A DNA stretch of 64,000 nt from positions 186,001 to 250,000 of the forward strand of contig NZ_HG322950.1 in assembly GCF_000689415.1 (NCBI RefSeq). The letters run 5' to 3'. The notes beneath the pieces were generated by a model. The model was not told the origin of the DNA. It searched no databases and saw only the letters and a list, made by a program, of their open reading frames with translations. The position numbers and the translations under genes are program-made. The stretch is from Pseudomonas knackmussii B13. Lineage in GTDB: Bacteria; Pseudomonadota; Gammaproteobacteria; Pseudomonadales; Pseudomonadaceae. Below, one piece after another: positions 25,903 through 33,957 of the stretch (positions are counted from its first letter, which is position 1; the number at the start of each line of letters is the position of its first letter).

Positions 25903-26991
25903 TTACTCGCTGCGCAGCACCAGCGCGCTGGCGCTGTCCCAGGCGGCGAATACCTTCTGTCCACTCTGCAGGCCGAGGCCGTCGTATTCGGCGTGCGGCT
26001 TCTGCACCTGCAGCTCCAGGCCGCTGGCGGTCTCCAGGTGGACGTTGACCATCGAACCGACGAACTCCTCGCCGATGACGTGGCACTCCAGGCGGTTGGC
26101 CAGGGTCGGGCGCTCGCCGAGCTGGATCAGGTCGGCACCCAGGCACAGGTTCACCGCTTCTCCGGGCAGCAGGTTGCGGTCCTTCGGCGGCCGCGCGAAG
26201 AAGGCGCCGTGGACCGACTTGATGCGCACCAGCCCGGAGGCATCGAAGCCTTCGACGCTGCCGCCGAGGATGTTCTTGCCGCCGACGAATTCGGCGACGA
26301 AACGGTTGCGCGGTTCGCGGAAGACTTCCTGGGGCGTGCCGATCTGCTCGATCCGCCCGCGGCTCATGATCACCACCCGGTCGGCCATGGCGAAGGCTTC
26401 GGACTGCGAGTGGGTGACGTAGACGAAGGTGATCCCCAGGTCTTTCTGCAGGCCGGTCAGCACGCCCTGCATGCGCACGCTCAGGTGTGCGTCGAGGGCG
26501 CTCAGCGGCTCGTCGAGCAGCAGGATCGGCGGCTCGGTGACCAGCGAGCGGGCCAGGGCCACGCGCTGGCGCTGGCCGCCGGAGAGCTGGGCGATGTCGC
26601 GCCGGGCGAACTCCGCCAGGCCCAGGCGTTCCAGCCAGTGCAGCGCCTTCTTGCGCCGCTCGGCCTTGGCCATGCCGCGCATCTTCAGACCGAACTCGAC
26701 GTTTTCCAGCACGTCGAGGAAGGGGAACAGCGCCAGGTTCTGCCATACCAGCGGGGTATCGCGTTCCCAGGAGCGCAGGTCGTTGATCCTTTCGCCATTG
26801 AGGCGGATCTCGCCCTCGCTGGGCTTCTCCAGGCCGGCGAGCATGCGCAGCGTGGTGGTCTTGCCACAGCCGCTGGAGCCCATGATGGCGACGAACTCGC
26901 CCTTGTAGATTTCCAGGTTCATGCGCTCGACGGCGACGAAATCGCCGAAGTGCTTGACCACGTTATCGAACACGACCAGCGGTTGGTTCAT
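25903..26991 (-). CDS. ABC transporter ATPase, polyamine/opine-type (PotA-like)
   Basis: A 362-residue ATPase. Walker A is GSSGCGKTT (38-46), the signature is LSGGQRQRVALARSL, Walker B is ILLLDEPLSALD, and the switch His is in VTHSQSEA. The C-terminal 110 residues form the regulatory TOBE domain typical of the PotA/CUT1-like class. It energises the two permeases encoded directly upstream and belongs to the creatininase operon, so creatinine or creatine is the probable substrate. This is an inference from gene order. Confidence 0.92.
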   Translation of the reverse strand: MNQPLVVFDNVVKHFGDFVAVERMNLEIYKGEFVAIMGSSGCGKTTTLRMLAGLEKPSEGEIRLNGERINDLRSWERDTPLVWQNLALFPFLDVLENVEFGLKMRGMAKAERRKKALHWLERLGLAEFARRDIAQLSGGQRQRVALARSLVTEPPILLLDEPLSALDAHLSVRMQGVLTGLQKDLGITFVYVTHSQSEAFAMADRVVIMSRGRIEQIGTPQEVFREPRNRFVAEFVGGKNILGGSVEGFDASGLVRIKSVHGAFFARPPKDRNLLPGEAVNLCLGADLIQLGERPTLANRLECHVIGEEFVGSMVNVHLETASGLELQVQKPHAEYDGLGLQSGQKVFAAWDSASALVLRSE

Positions 26992-27028
26992 GGTGGGTTA
27001 CCTGCGAAGCGTTGGATTGTCGGTGGCT

Positions 27029-27820
27029 TCAGGCCGGCTTGCGGCGGCGCATCAGCAGCATCTGGGCGAGGATCACCAGCGCCGTGGTGGTGACGAACAC
27101 CAGGCTGCCGATGGCGTTGATGGTCGGGCTGACCTGGCCCTGCAGGGTGTTGAGGATGCGCACCGGCACCGTCTCGTTGAGGCCGGAGACGAACCAGGCG
27201 ACGGCGAACTCGTCGAACGACACCGCCATGGTCACGAAGAGCGCGGCGCACAGGCTCGGCGCGGTGAACGGCAGGATCACATGGCGCATCGCCTGCCACT
27301 GGCTGGCGCCGAGGTTCCAGGCGGCCGATTCGAGCACCGGCTCCATCTGCGCCAGGCGCATGCGCACCACCGCCATGGCGAAGGGCGCGCACATCACGAT
27401 GTGGCTGATCATCACCGCGTGCAGTTCGCCGGACAGGCCCACGCGGGAGAGGAACGCCAGCATCGCCAGGCCCATGATCACCACCGGGATGGTCGGCGGC
27501 AGCAGGGCCAGGGCCATGTACAGCGACTTGCCGAAGAAGTGGTAGCGGAAGTCGGTGTAGGCCGCGGCGAAGCCGAGGAAGGTCGACACCAGCGACACCA
27601 CCAGCGCCACCTTCAGGCTGTTGCGCAGGGCCTGCCAGACCGCCGGGTCGCTGGCGATGGCCTGGTACCAGTGCAGGCTGAACCCGCCCAGCGGCAGCGA
27701 CGGGAAGCGGTCGGCGTTGAAGGAGAAGACGAAGCTGCCAAGGATCGGGGTGAAGATGAAGAGGAACACCAGCCCCACGTAGCCGCGCAGCAGGAAGTTG
27801 ATCAGGCGATGCTCGTTCAT
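27029..27820 (-). CDS. ABC transporter permease (PotC-like)
   Basis: A 263-residue membrane protein with about six helices and an EAA-type loop (ESAAWNLGASQWQAMRHVILP) that contacts the ATPase. The ATG at 27820 overlaps the stop of the preceding permease gene (ATGA), showing translational coupling; the frame upstream is the shadow of that gene. It forms the second half of the membrane channel. Confidence 0.92.
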   Translation of the reverse strand: MNEHRLINFLLRGYVGLVFLFIFTPILGSFVFSFNADRFPSLPLGGFSLHWYQAIASDPAVWQALRNSLKVALVVSLVSTFLGFAAAYTDFRYHFFGKSLYMALALLPPTIPVVIMGLAMLAFLSRVGLSGELHAVMISHIVMCAPFAMAVVRMRLAQMEPVLESAAWNLGASQWQAMRHVILPFTAPSLCAALFVTMAVSFDEFAVAWFVSGLNETVPVRILNTLQGQVSPTINAIGSLVFVTTTALVILAQMLLMRRRKPA

Positions 27821-28731
27821 GCGCGCCTCCGGTAGGCGAAGCGGACCGCGGCGAAGGCCACCAGCAGGAGGGTGGCGATCATCATGCAGGCGATCACCGC
27901 CGCGCGCGGCCATTGCTGGCCGGCCTTGGTGGTGTCGGCGATCAGAGTGCTGAGGGTCGGCGGCTGGCCGCCGCCCAGGTACAGCGGGCTGACGAAGTCG
28001 CCGAAGCAGAGGATGAAGCAGAACAGCGCGGCCACCACGATGCCGACGCGCGCCGACGGCAGCACCACCTGCAGCACGGTGCGCAGCCGGCCGCAGCCGA
28101 GGTTGTGCGCGGCCTCGACCAGCGAACGGTCGAGATACATCAGGCTGAACAGCTGTAGCACCACCGCCAGCGGCAGGCACAGGGTGAAGTAGCCGACGAA
28201 GGTGCCGAAGCTGCTGTTGAGCATCGGCAGCGCGCCTATCCCGAGCTGGCCGAACAGGGCATTGAGGATGCCGTTGTCGGAGAGGAACACCTGCCAGGAG
28301 TAGGTCCGCACCAGGTAGCTGGTGAAGAAGGGCGTGACCAGCAGCAGGATCGCCAGTTGCCGCGCCGAGGCGCGGAACTTGAAGGCGATGGCGTAGGCAC
28401 AGGGGAAAGCCACCAGGCTTATCAGCAGTGTCGCCCCACTGGCCATTGCCAGCGTGTGCAGGTAGGCGTCCCAGAAGTAACCGCGACTGAGCACGTAGCT
28501 CCAGTTCAGCCACTCGAAGCTCGGCTGCATGCGGAAATTGCGCACCACCCAGAAGCTGATGGTGAGCAGGAACGCCAGCGGGAAGACGAAGAACGCCAGC
28601 TGCCAGACCAGCATCGGCAGGGAGAAGGCGAGGCCGTACCAGGGGCCCTGGGCGCGCCGGCGCCCGGCCGAGGCCGGCGGGGTGCCGACCTCGACCAGGG
28701 ACGGGGCGGTTTGCAGCTTGCGAAGCGTCAT
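27817..28731 (-). CDS. ABC transporter permease (PotB-like)
   Basis: A 304-residue membrane protein with about six helices after a 30-residue cytoplasmic head, and the EAA loop EAAHNLGCGRLRTVLQVVLP. It pairs with the permease that follows, which overlaps it by four bases. It starts 22 bp after the binding-protein gene. Confidence 0.92.
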   Translation of the reverse strand: MTLRKLQTAPSLVEVGTPPASAGRRRAQGPWYGLAFSLPMLVWQLAFFVFPLAFLLTISFWVVRNFRMQPSFEWLNWSYVLSRGYFWDAYLHTLAMASGATLLISLVAFPCAYAIAFKFRASARQLAILLLVTPFFTSYLVRTYSWQVFLSDNGILNALFGQLGIGALPMLNSSFGTFVGYFTLCLPLAVVLQLFSLMYLDRSLVEAAHNLGCGRLRTVLQVVLPSARVGIVVAALFCFILCFGDFVSPLYLGGGQPPTLSTLIADTTKAGQQWPRAAVIACMMIATLLLVAFAAVRFAYRRRA

Positions 28732-28753
28732 AGCCGTTGCCTCCGCGTGCCCG

Positions 28754-29881
28754 TCAGGCGCCCTTGTATTCCGACCAGAAGTCGTTCCACTCCTCCAGGC
28801 CCTGCTGCACAGGGAGCTGGCGGTAGTGGATGCGTCCTTCGCGGATGTCGTCCATGACGTTGCGCTGGCCCAGCAGCATGCCCTGGCGCTTCGCCTCGGC
28901 CGGATCGACCTGGTTGAGCAGCGCCCAGCCGCGCTGGCTGGGGATCAGCGCCGGGTAGGCGAGCATCTTCGCCGACTTCACCTGGCCCTGCGGCGAGGTG
29001 ATGTACTGGATGAACTTCTTCGCCAGTTCCGGGCTGCGCGCGTTGCGGGCGATGCAGTACGACTCGCTCCACTGCAGGCCGCCTTCCTCGGGGATGACCG
29101 TCTTCACTGGCGCGCCGGCGCGCTGCAGCACGCCGGTGATCCAGTCGCCGATGCCGCACATGGCGTGGATCTGGCCGTTCTTCAGCGAAGAGAAGGTGCC
29201 GCCGTAGTCGAAGAAGCCACCGATTTGCGGGCGCAGGCTCATCACCTTCTTCTGCACGGCTTGCCAGTGCGCGGCGTCGATGTCGTAGGGCTGCTTGTTG
29301 CCGGTATACAGGCTGAGCTGGCCGAGGTTCGGCAGGTGCCAGTCGAAGTGCCCGACCTTGCCTTTCAGGCTGTCGTCCCAGAAGGCCGAGTAGCTGCGCA
29401 CCTTGGCCTCGGGCACCAGCTGGGTGTTGTAGGCGATGCCGAGGAAACCGAAGCGGATCAGCACCGAATACAGCTGGTTGCCGTCCCAGTGGCCGGGAAA
29501 ATGCTGGAACTCCGGGAAATAGTCGTCGAACGGATAGTCGGCGGGGTCGAGGCGCTCGATGTAGTCGGCGGCCTTGAGCTGCTGCACGTACTCGGCGTCG
29601 GAGAGGATCAGGTCGAAGGTGCCGGGCGGCGACTGCGAGATCAGACCGAGCATGTTGTCGCCACCGGTGTAGTACTTGGCGCGGACCTTGACCCCGTGCT
29701 CGCGCTCGAAGTCGGCGACGATGTCCGGTTCGGCGTGCCCGGCCCAGGCCAGGATCACCAGCTCCTTCTCGGCGGCGAAGGCGCTGCGCGTCGGGAGCAT
29801 GCTGGCCAGCGCCGCGCTGCCGGCGAGGACGCCGGTGCCGATGAGGAAATTGCGTCGTGAAAGGTCGGTACGGTTCTTCAT
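28754..29881 (-). CDS. ABC substrate-binding protein with Tat signal
   Basis: A 375-residue periplasmic binding protein of the spermidine/putrescine-type family. The N-terminus has a twin-arginine signal (LSRRNFLIGTG) and a hydrophobic stretch ending AFAAE, so it is probably exported folded. The ATG at 29881 follows AGGAGAG. It is the first gene of a run with permease, permease, ATPase, creatininase and amino-acid permease, all with gaps of 57 bp or less. Creatinine is the likely ligand. A 289-bp leader upstream carries a nine-G tract (30011-30019) and the candidate shared operator. Confidence 0.9.
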   Translation of the reverse strand: MKNRTDLSRRNFLIGTGVLAGSAALASMLPTRSAFAAEKELVILAWAGHAEPDIVADFEREHGVKVRAKYYTGGDNMLGLISQSPPGTFDLILSDAEYVQQLKAADYIERLDPADYPFDDYFPEFQHFPGHWDGNQLYSVLIRFGFLGIAYNTQLVPEAKVRSYSAFWDDSLKGKVGHFDWHLPNLGQLSLYTGNKQPYDIDAAHWQAVQKKVMSLRPQIGGFFDYGGTFSSLKNGQIHAMCGIGDWITGVLQRAGAPVKTVIPEEGGLQWSESYCIARNARSPELAKKFIQYITSPQGQVKSAKMLAYPALIPSQRGWALLNQVDPAEAKRQGMLLGQRNVMDDIREGRIHYRQLPVQQGLEEWNDFWSEYKGA

Positions 29882-30109
29882 TGTTCTTCTCTCCTGCAGT
29901 GTGGAAAGGTGCTGTGCCGTTTGTTCCTGGCCTTCCTGGTGCCTGTCGCTTTGCTCCTGACGTGCGCGTAGAGCCCGCCAGGCGCTTGGCAAGACAGGCA
30001 ACGGATTCAAGGGGGGGGGCTGCTGGCGCTGGGCGCGCCAGGGTCGGGGGACCGCTCTGCGAAGGGCAGGCGGTCTTCTGTTGATGGGTATTGCAGCAGA
30101 AGCCGCCGC

Positions 30110-30136
30110 ACGTCTTTTGTCTGAATCCGACCCGAA
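30110..30136 (-). promoter_or_regulatory. candidate shared operator of the creatinine import operon
   Basis: In gene direction TTCGGGTCGGATTCAG is followed by CAAAAGACGTGCGG. It is about 245 bp before the binding-protein start. A longer region (30090-30141) aligns without gaps to the region upstream of creatinase at 33064-33115, sharing ATTGCAGCAGAA, TCTTTTG and TCCGACCCGAA blocks on the plus strand. Confidence 0.5.
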
Positions 30137-30170
30137 GTTGGCAGGATTCAGGGGCGCGCGGCGGCCGCGC

Positions 30171-31514
30171 TCAGTCGGCCATCGGCCGGTACGCCGTTTC
30201 GCGCACGCAGAGCATCGCCAGCAGCGCGACGCCCGCCGCGGCCACCAGCATCCAAGCCGGCGCCAGCTTGTTGCCGGTGAGGCTGATCAGCCAGGTGGCG
30301 ATGAAGGGCGCGGTGCCGCCGAACAGCGCGTTGGCGGTGTTGAAGCTGAAGGCGAAGCCGGTGTAGCGCACGCGGGTCGGGAAGATTTCCGCGAGGAAGC
30401 ACGGCAGGGTGCCGTCGTTCATCGCCAGCATCAGGCCGAAACCGATCTGGATCAGCAGGATGAACGCGAAAGCGGCGTTGCCGAGCAGGCCGAACAGCGG
30501 CACGGTGAGCGCCAGGAACAGCAGCGAGGCAGCCACCAGCATGGTCTTGCGGCCGAAGCGGTCGGACAGCTTGCCCATCAGGAAGATGAAGCCGATGTAG
30601 GTGGCCAGCGACACCGTCGATGCGAGGAAGGAATCGCTCTCGCTCATGCCCATCTCGGCCGACAGGTAGGTCGGCATGTAGCTGAGGATCAGGTAGAAGG
30701 CCACGGCGTTCAGGCAGGTTGCCCCAATGGCTACCAGCAACTGCCGGCGATAGCGGCCGAACAGCAGGCTGATGGGCGCGCGGTGCTCGCCCTGCTTGCT
30801 TTCCATGGCCTGCTCCATCTCGCGGAACTTCGGTGTGTCGGCCAGGTGCAGGCGTATGTAGCGGCCGATCAGGCCCAGGGGCGCGGCGAGCAGGAATGGC
30901 AGGCGCCAGCCCCATTCGTGCAGCTGGGCGCTGTCGAGGTGGGCATACAGCTGCGAGGCGAACAGCGAGCCGACCAGCAGGCCGGCAGCGGTGCTAGCCG
31001 GCACCAGGCAGGTGTAGAAGCCGCGCTTGCGGTCGGGGGCGTATTCGGCGAGGAAGGCCGAGGCGCCGGCATACTCGCCGGAAGCAGAGAAACCCTGTAC
31101 CAGGCGGATTGCCAGGAGCAGGCCGGGCGCCAGCAGGCCGACCTGGGCGTAGCTGGGCAGCAGGGCGATGCAGAAGGTCGAGCCGGACATGATCAGGATC
31201 GACAGCGAGAGTGCGTTGCGGCGGCCGAATCGATCGCCGATGTGGCCCCAGACGATGCCGCCGATGGGGCGCACGATGAAGGACAGGGCGAATACCGCGA
31301 AGGTCGCGAGCAGGCCGGAAGTCTTGTCGGTCTGCGGGAAGAACACCACGGCGATGACCGCGGCGAGGTAGCCGTAGGCGGCGTAGTCGAACCACTCGAC
31401 GAAGTTGCCCATGAAGGCTGCCGAGGCGGCTCGGCGCAGCACGCGGCGTTCTTCGCTGAGGGGAGCGTTCATCGACGCGGTGCCGTAGGAAAGGGGTTGC
31501 TCGGACAGGCTCAT
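30171..31514 (-). CDS. MFS transporter, metabolite:H+ symporter type (ProP/ShiA-like)
   Basis: A 447-residue membrane protein with twelve helices. It opens with the metabolite:H+ symporter form FMGNFVEWFDYAAYGYLA and has the MFS loop motif GDRFGRRNALSLSI after helix 2, repeated as DRFGRKTMLV later. Family members carry betaine, proline, shikimate or dicarboxylates. GGAGG lies six bases before the ATG. It lies downstream of creatinase on the same strand after a 276-bp gap, and probably carries creatine, creatinine or sarcosine; the substrate is not evident from sequence. Confidence 0.88.
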   Translation of the reverse strand: MSLSEQPLSYGTASMNAPLSEERRVLRRAASAAFMGNFVEWFDYAAYGYLAAVIAVVFFPQTDKTSGLLATFAVFALSFIVRPIGGIVWGHIGDRFGRRNALSLSILIMSGSTFCIALLPSYAQVGLLAPGLLLAIRLVQGFSASGEYAGASAFLAEYAPDRKRGFYTCLVPASTAAGLLVGSLFASQLYAHLDSAQLHEWGWRLPFLLAAPLGLIGRYIRLHLADTPKFREMEQAMESKQGEHRAPISLLFGRYRRQLLVAIGATCLNAVAFYLILSYMPTYLSAEMGMSESDSFLASTVSLATYIGFIFLMGKLSDRFGRKTMLVAASLLFLALTVPLFGLLGNAAFAFILLIQIGFGLMLAMNDGTLPCFLAEIFPTRVRYTGFAFSFNTANALFGGTAPFIATWLISLTGNKLAPAWMLVAAAGVALLAMLCVRETAYRPMAD

Positions 31515-31790
31515 TGCGCACCTCCACGGCAGGCGGCTGCCCGGGGTGCGTGGGATTCAGTGTAGCGACGCGCGTCGCGGGTGTCGGGAGCGCCAGCGGC
31601 GCCCGGAGAGAAAGTGACCATTGCCCATACCTCTGTTTTGTTATCGAAATGGCGGTTCGGCAGCGGGTGGTGATAGGTGCGCGGATACGGCTGGGCGCAG
31701 GGTTGTTGTTATTCGATCGGCACCGTCCTGAGGGCGGGATGGAGGAAAGGGTGCCGGCGCGTCGATGAGTCGACGCGCGGCGGTTTCAGG

Positions 31791-33002
31791 TCACTTGCGG
31801 ATGATGTTGCGCTCCGGCCCGTACGGGAACCGGGTGATGTTCTCCGCGCCGTTCTCGGTGACGATCAGGATGTCGTGCTCGCGGTAGCCGCCGGCACCCG
31901 GCAGGCCTTCCGGCAGCATGATCATCGGCTCCATCGACACCACCATGCCCGGCTCGAGCACCGTGTCGATGTCCTCGCGCAGCTCCAGGCCCGCCTCGCG
32001 GCCGTAGTAGTGGCTGAGGGTGCCGAAGGAGTGGCCATAGCCGAAGGTGCGGTACTGCAGCACGTCGTGGCGCAGGAAGATTTCGTTCAGTTCCTTGGCG
32101 ATGTCGCTGCAACGCATGCCCGGCTTGATCAGCTTCAGGCCCGCCTCGTGCACCTCGACGTTGATCTGCCACAGGCGCAGGTGCTCGTCGGAGCAGTGGT
32201 CGAGGAACAGGGTGCGCTCCAGCGCGGTGTAGTAGCCGGCGATCATCGGGAAGCAGTTCAGGCTGAGGATGTCGCCCTTGTTCACCTTGCGCGAGGTCAC
32301 CGGGTTGTGCGCGCCGTCGGTGTTGATGCCGGACTGGAACCAGGTCCAGGTGTCCATCAGCTCGCCGTCGGGGAAGCGCTTGGCGATCTCGCGGACCATG
32401 GCCTGGGTCGCGTGCAGCGCCACTTCGTATTCCGGCACCTGGTCGCGCAGGGCTTCGACCACGGCGGCGCCGCCGATGTCGGCGACCTGGGCGCCATGGC
32501 GGATGATCGCGTGCTCTTCCGCGGACTTGATCATGCGCATGCGCATGCAGGGCGCGGCGACATCGACCAGCTCGGCGCCGGGGTAGCGCGCGGCCAGCTT
32601 GTCGCGGTTCTGCAGGTTCAGGTGGTCGAACTCGATGCCGATGCGGCCGGCCTTGGGCAGTGCCTGCTGGATGGCGACGAAGTAGTTGTCGCGCTGCCAG
32701 TCGGTGTAGACGATGTTGTCGCTGCCCTGGGTGCGGCGCCACGGCTGGCCGCCGTCGATGTTGGCGCTGATGCTCACCACGGCGTCCTGGGTCACCACCA
32801 GGGCGTAGGGACGGCCGAACGAGCAGTAGAGGAAGTCGGAGTAGTAGTTGATGTTGTGGTAGGAGGTGAAGACCGCGGCATCGATGTTCTCCGCCGCCAG
32901 GTGCGCGCGCAGCTTGGCCTGGCGGTTGGCGTATTCCTGCGCGGAGAAGGTCGAGCGGACCTGCTGACCATTGCGGATCCGGAGCGTCTGGGGCATTTGC
33001 AT
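31791..33002 (-). CDS. creatinase (creatine amidinohydrolase)
   Basis: A 403-residue protein of the M24 pita-bread fold that hydrolyses creatine to sarcosine and urea. Length and sequence track the P. putida enzyme throughout, including the MQMP start, the catalytic His232 (NTDGAHNPVT) and Glu262 (YTALERTLF). Metal ligands of M24 peptidases are absent, as expected for creatinase. GAGGA stands about nine bases before the ATG. A strong terminator and the candidate shared operator separate it from the regulator gene upstream, so it has its own promoter. It feeds sarcosine to the soxBDAG products. Confidence 0.95.
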   Translation of the reverse strand: MQMPQTLRIRNGQQVRSTFSAQEYANRQAKLRAHLAAENIDAAVFTSYHNINYYSDFLYCSFGRPYALVVTQDAVVSISANIDGGQPWRRTQGSDNIVYTDWQRDNYFVAIQQALPKAGRIGIEFDHLNLQNRDKLAARYPGAELVDVAAPCMRMRMIKSAEEHAIIRHGAQVADIGGAAVVEALRDQVPEYEVALHATQAMVREIAKRFPDGELMDTWTWFQSGINTDGAHNPVTSRKVNKGDILSLNCFPMIAGYYTALERTLFLDHCSDEHLRLWQINVEVHEAGLKLIKPGMRCSDIAKELNEIFLRHDVLQYRTFGYGHSFGTLSHYYGREAGLELREDIDTVLEPGMVVSMEPMIMLPEGLPGAGGYREHDILIVTENGAENITRFPYGPERNIIRK

Positions 33003-33081
33003 GGCGTAAATCCTCGCTGCTTCTTGTCAGTCGACGCGCCTTTCTGGCGGGTCGTTGGATGGCATTGCAGCAGAACCCCGG

Positions 33082-33110
33082 GACGCTCTTTTGCACGATT
33101 CCGACCCGAA
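33082..33110 (-). promoter_or_regulatory. candidate shared operator upstream of creatinase
   Basis: In gene direction TTCGGGTCGGAATCG then CAAAAGAGCGTCC, about 80-110 bp before the creatinase start. It is the closest match to the site upstream of the importer operon. Confidence 0.5.
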
Positions 33111-33166
33111 ATTGGACGTATCCGCTCACCCCGCCGAGGCCCTGGTCGGGCAAAAAAACGCGGACG

Positions 33167-33206
33167 AAAAAAAGGCCCGACGCGTGCTGCCGACACGCGC
33201 GGGCCT
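33167..33206 (-). terminator. rho-independent terminator after the short regulator gene
   Basis: On the minus strand AGGCCCGCGCGTG pairs imperfectly with CACGCGTCGGGCCT across a seven-base loop and is followed by seven T. It isolates the regulator/sdaB transcript from creatinase. Confidence 0.85.
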
Positions 33207-33230
33207 GTGGTGCAACTCGTTGTCAGGAGG

Positions 33231-33947
33231 TCAGTGCAGCACCGGGTGCCGTTCGTGGGTCGGCGGGCGGCCGTAGTGCTCGCGGTAGCAGCGCGCGAAA
33301 TGCCGCGAGCAGGCGAAGCCGCAGGCCCGGGCGACATCGGTCAGCGGCCGGGCATCGCGGCGCAGCAGCTGGCGCGCGTGGGCCAGGCGCAGGCGCTGGT
33401 AGTAGCGCGCCGGGGTGCATTGCAGGTAGCGCTGGAACAGCCGCTCGACCTGGCGCCGGGACAACCCCAGGGTCGCCGCCAGTTGCGTCAGCTCCATGGG
33501 CTGGGCGAGGTGTGCGCGCATCAACGCGATGGCGCGCTGCAGGCCGGCGTGGGGCGGGCCGCCGGTATTCGACGGGCCCTGGCTGCGCTCGACGTCGAGG
33601 ATGGCGCGCACCGCCTCGGCCATTTCGCTGCCCTGGCGGTGGCCGATCAGTTGCAACAGCGCGCTGGCGCTGTCCGGGCCCTCCGTGGCATTCGCCGGAC
33701 GGCAGCCGTCCGGGCCGCAGAGCACCAGCAGGTCCGCCGGCGGGCGTGCCAGCAGGGGCGCTTCGGCGTTCACGCACAGGCCATTGCCGGCGCGGATCGA
33801 CTTGCCGTCGACGCTCAGCAGGGTCCAGCCGAAGCTGCTTTCGCCGGCCAGCAGGTTGGCCTGGCGCAGGGGTTCCAGGGCCACGGCCAGGGCGAGCAGG
33901 TCGAAGCCGTCCTGAAGGAGAAAGTTCACATGGGCGGATGCGTTCAT
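33231..33947 (-). CDS. shortened GlxA-family AraC regulator
   Basis: A 238-residue protein. Residues 1-60 match the start of the DJ-1-like domain (VNFLLQDGFDLLALAVALEPLRQANLL) and residues about 130-232 form a complete AraC helix-turn-helix pair. The middle of the sensor domain, including the usual GGICTG turn and about 90-100 residues, is missing without breaking the frame. Such a protein could bind DNA without sensing a ligand, or compete with the full-length regulator at 22.5 kb. It starts 10 bp after sdaB with GAGGA overlapping the sdaB stop, so the two are co-translated. Confidence 0.85.
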   Translation of the reverse strand: MNASAHVNFLLQDGFDLLALAVALEPLRQANLLAGESSFGWTLLSVDGKSIRAGNGLCVNAEAPLLARPPADLLVLCGPDGCRPANATEGPDSASALLQLIGHRQGSEMAEAVRAILDVERSQGPSNTGGPPHAGLQRAIALMRAHLAQPMELTQLAATLGLSRRQVERLFQRYLQCTPARYYQRLRLAHARQLLRRDARPLTDVARACGFACSRHFARCYREHYGRPPTHERHPVLH

Positions 33948-33957
33948 GGCCGGGTCC

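Noticed and set aside
31791..33002. M24 aminopeptidase or ectoine hydrolase
   Set aside because: Length, start and catalytic His232/Glu262 follow creatinase closely, and creatininase and sarcosine oxidase genes are in the same block.
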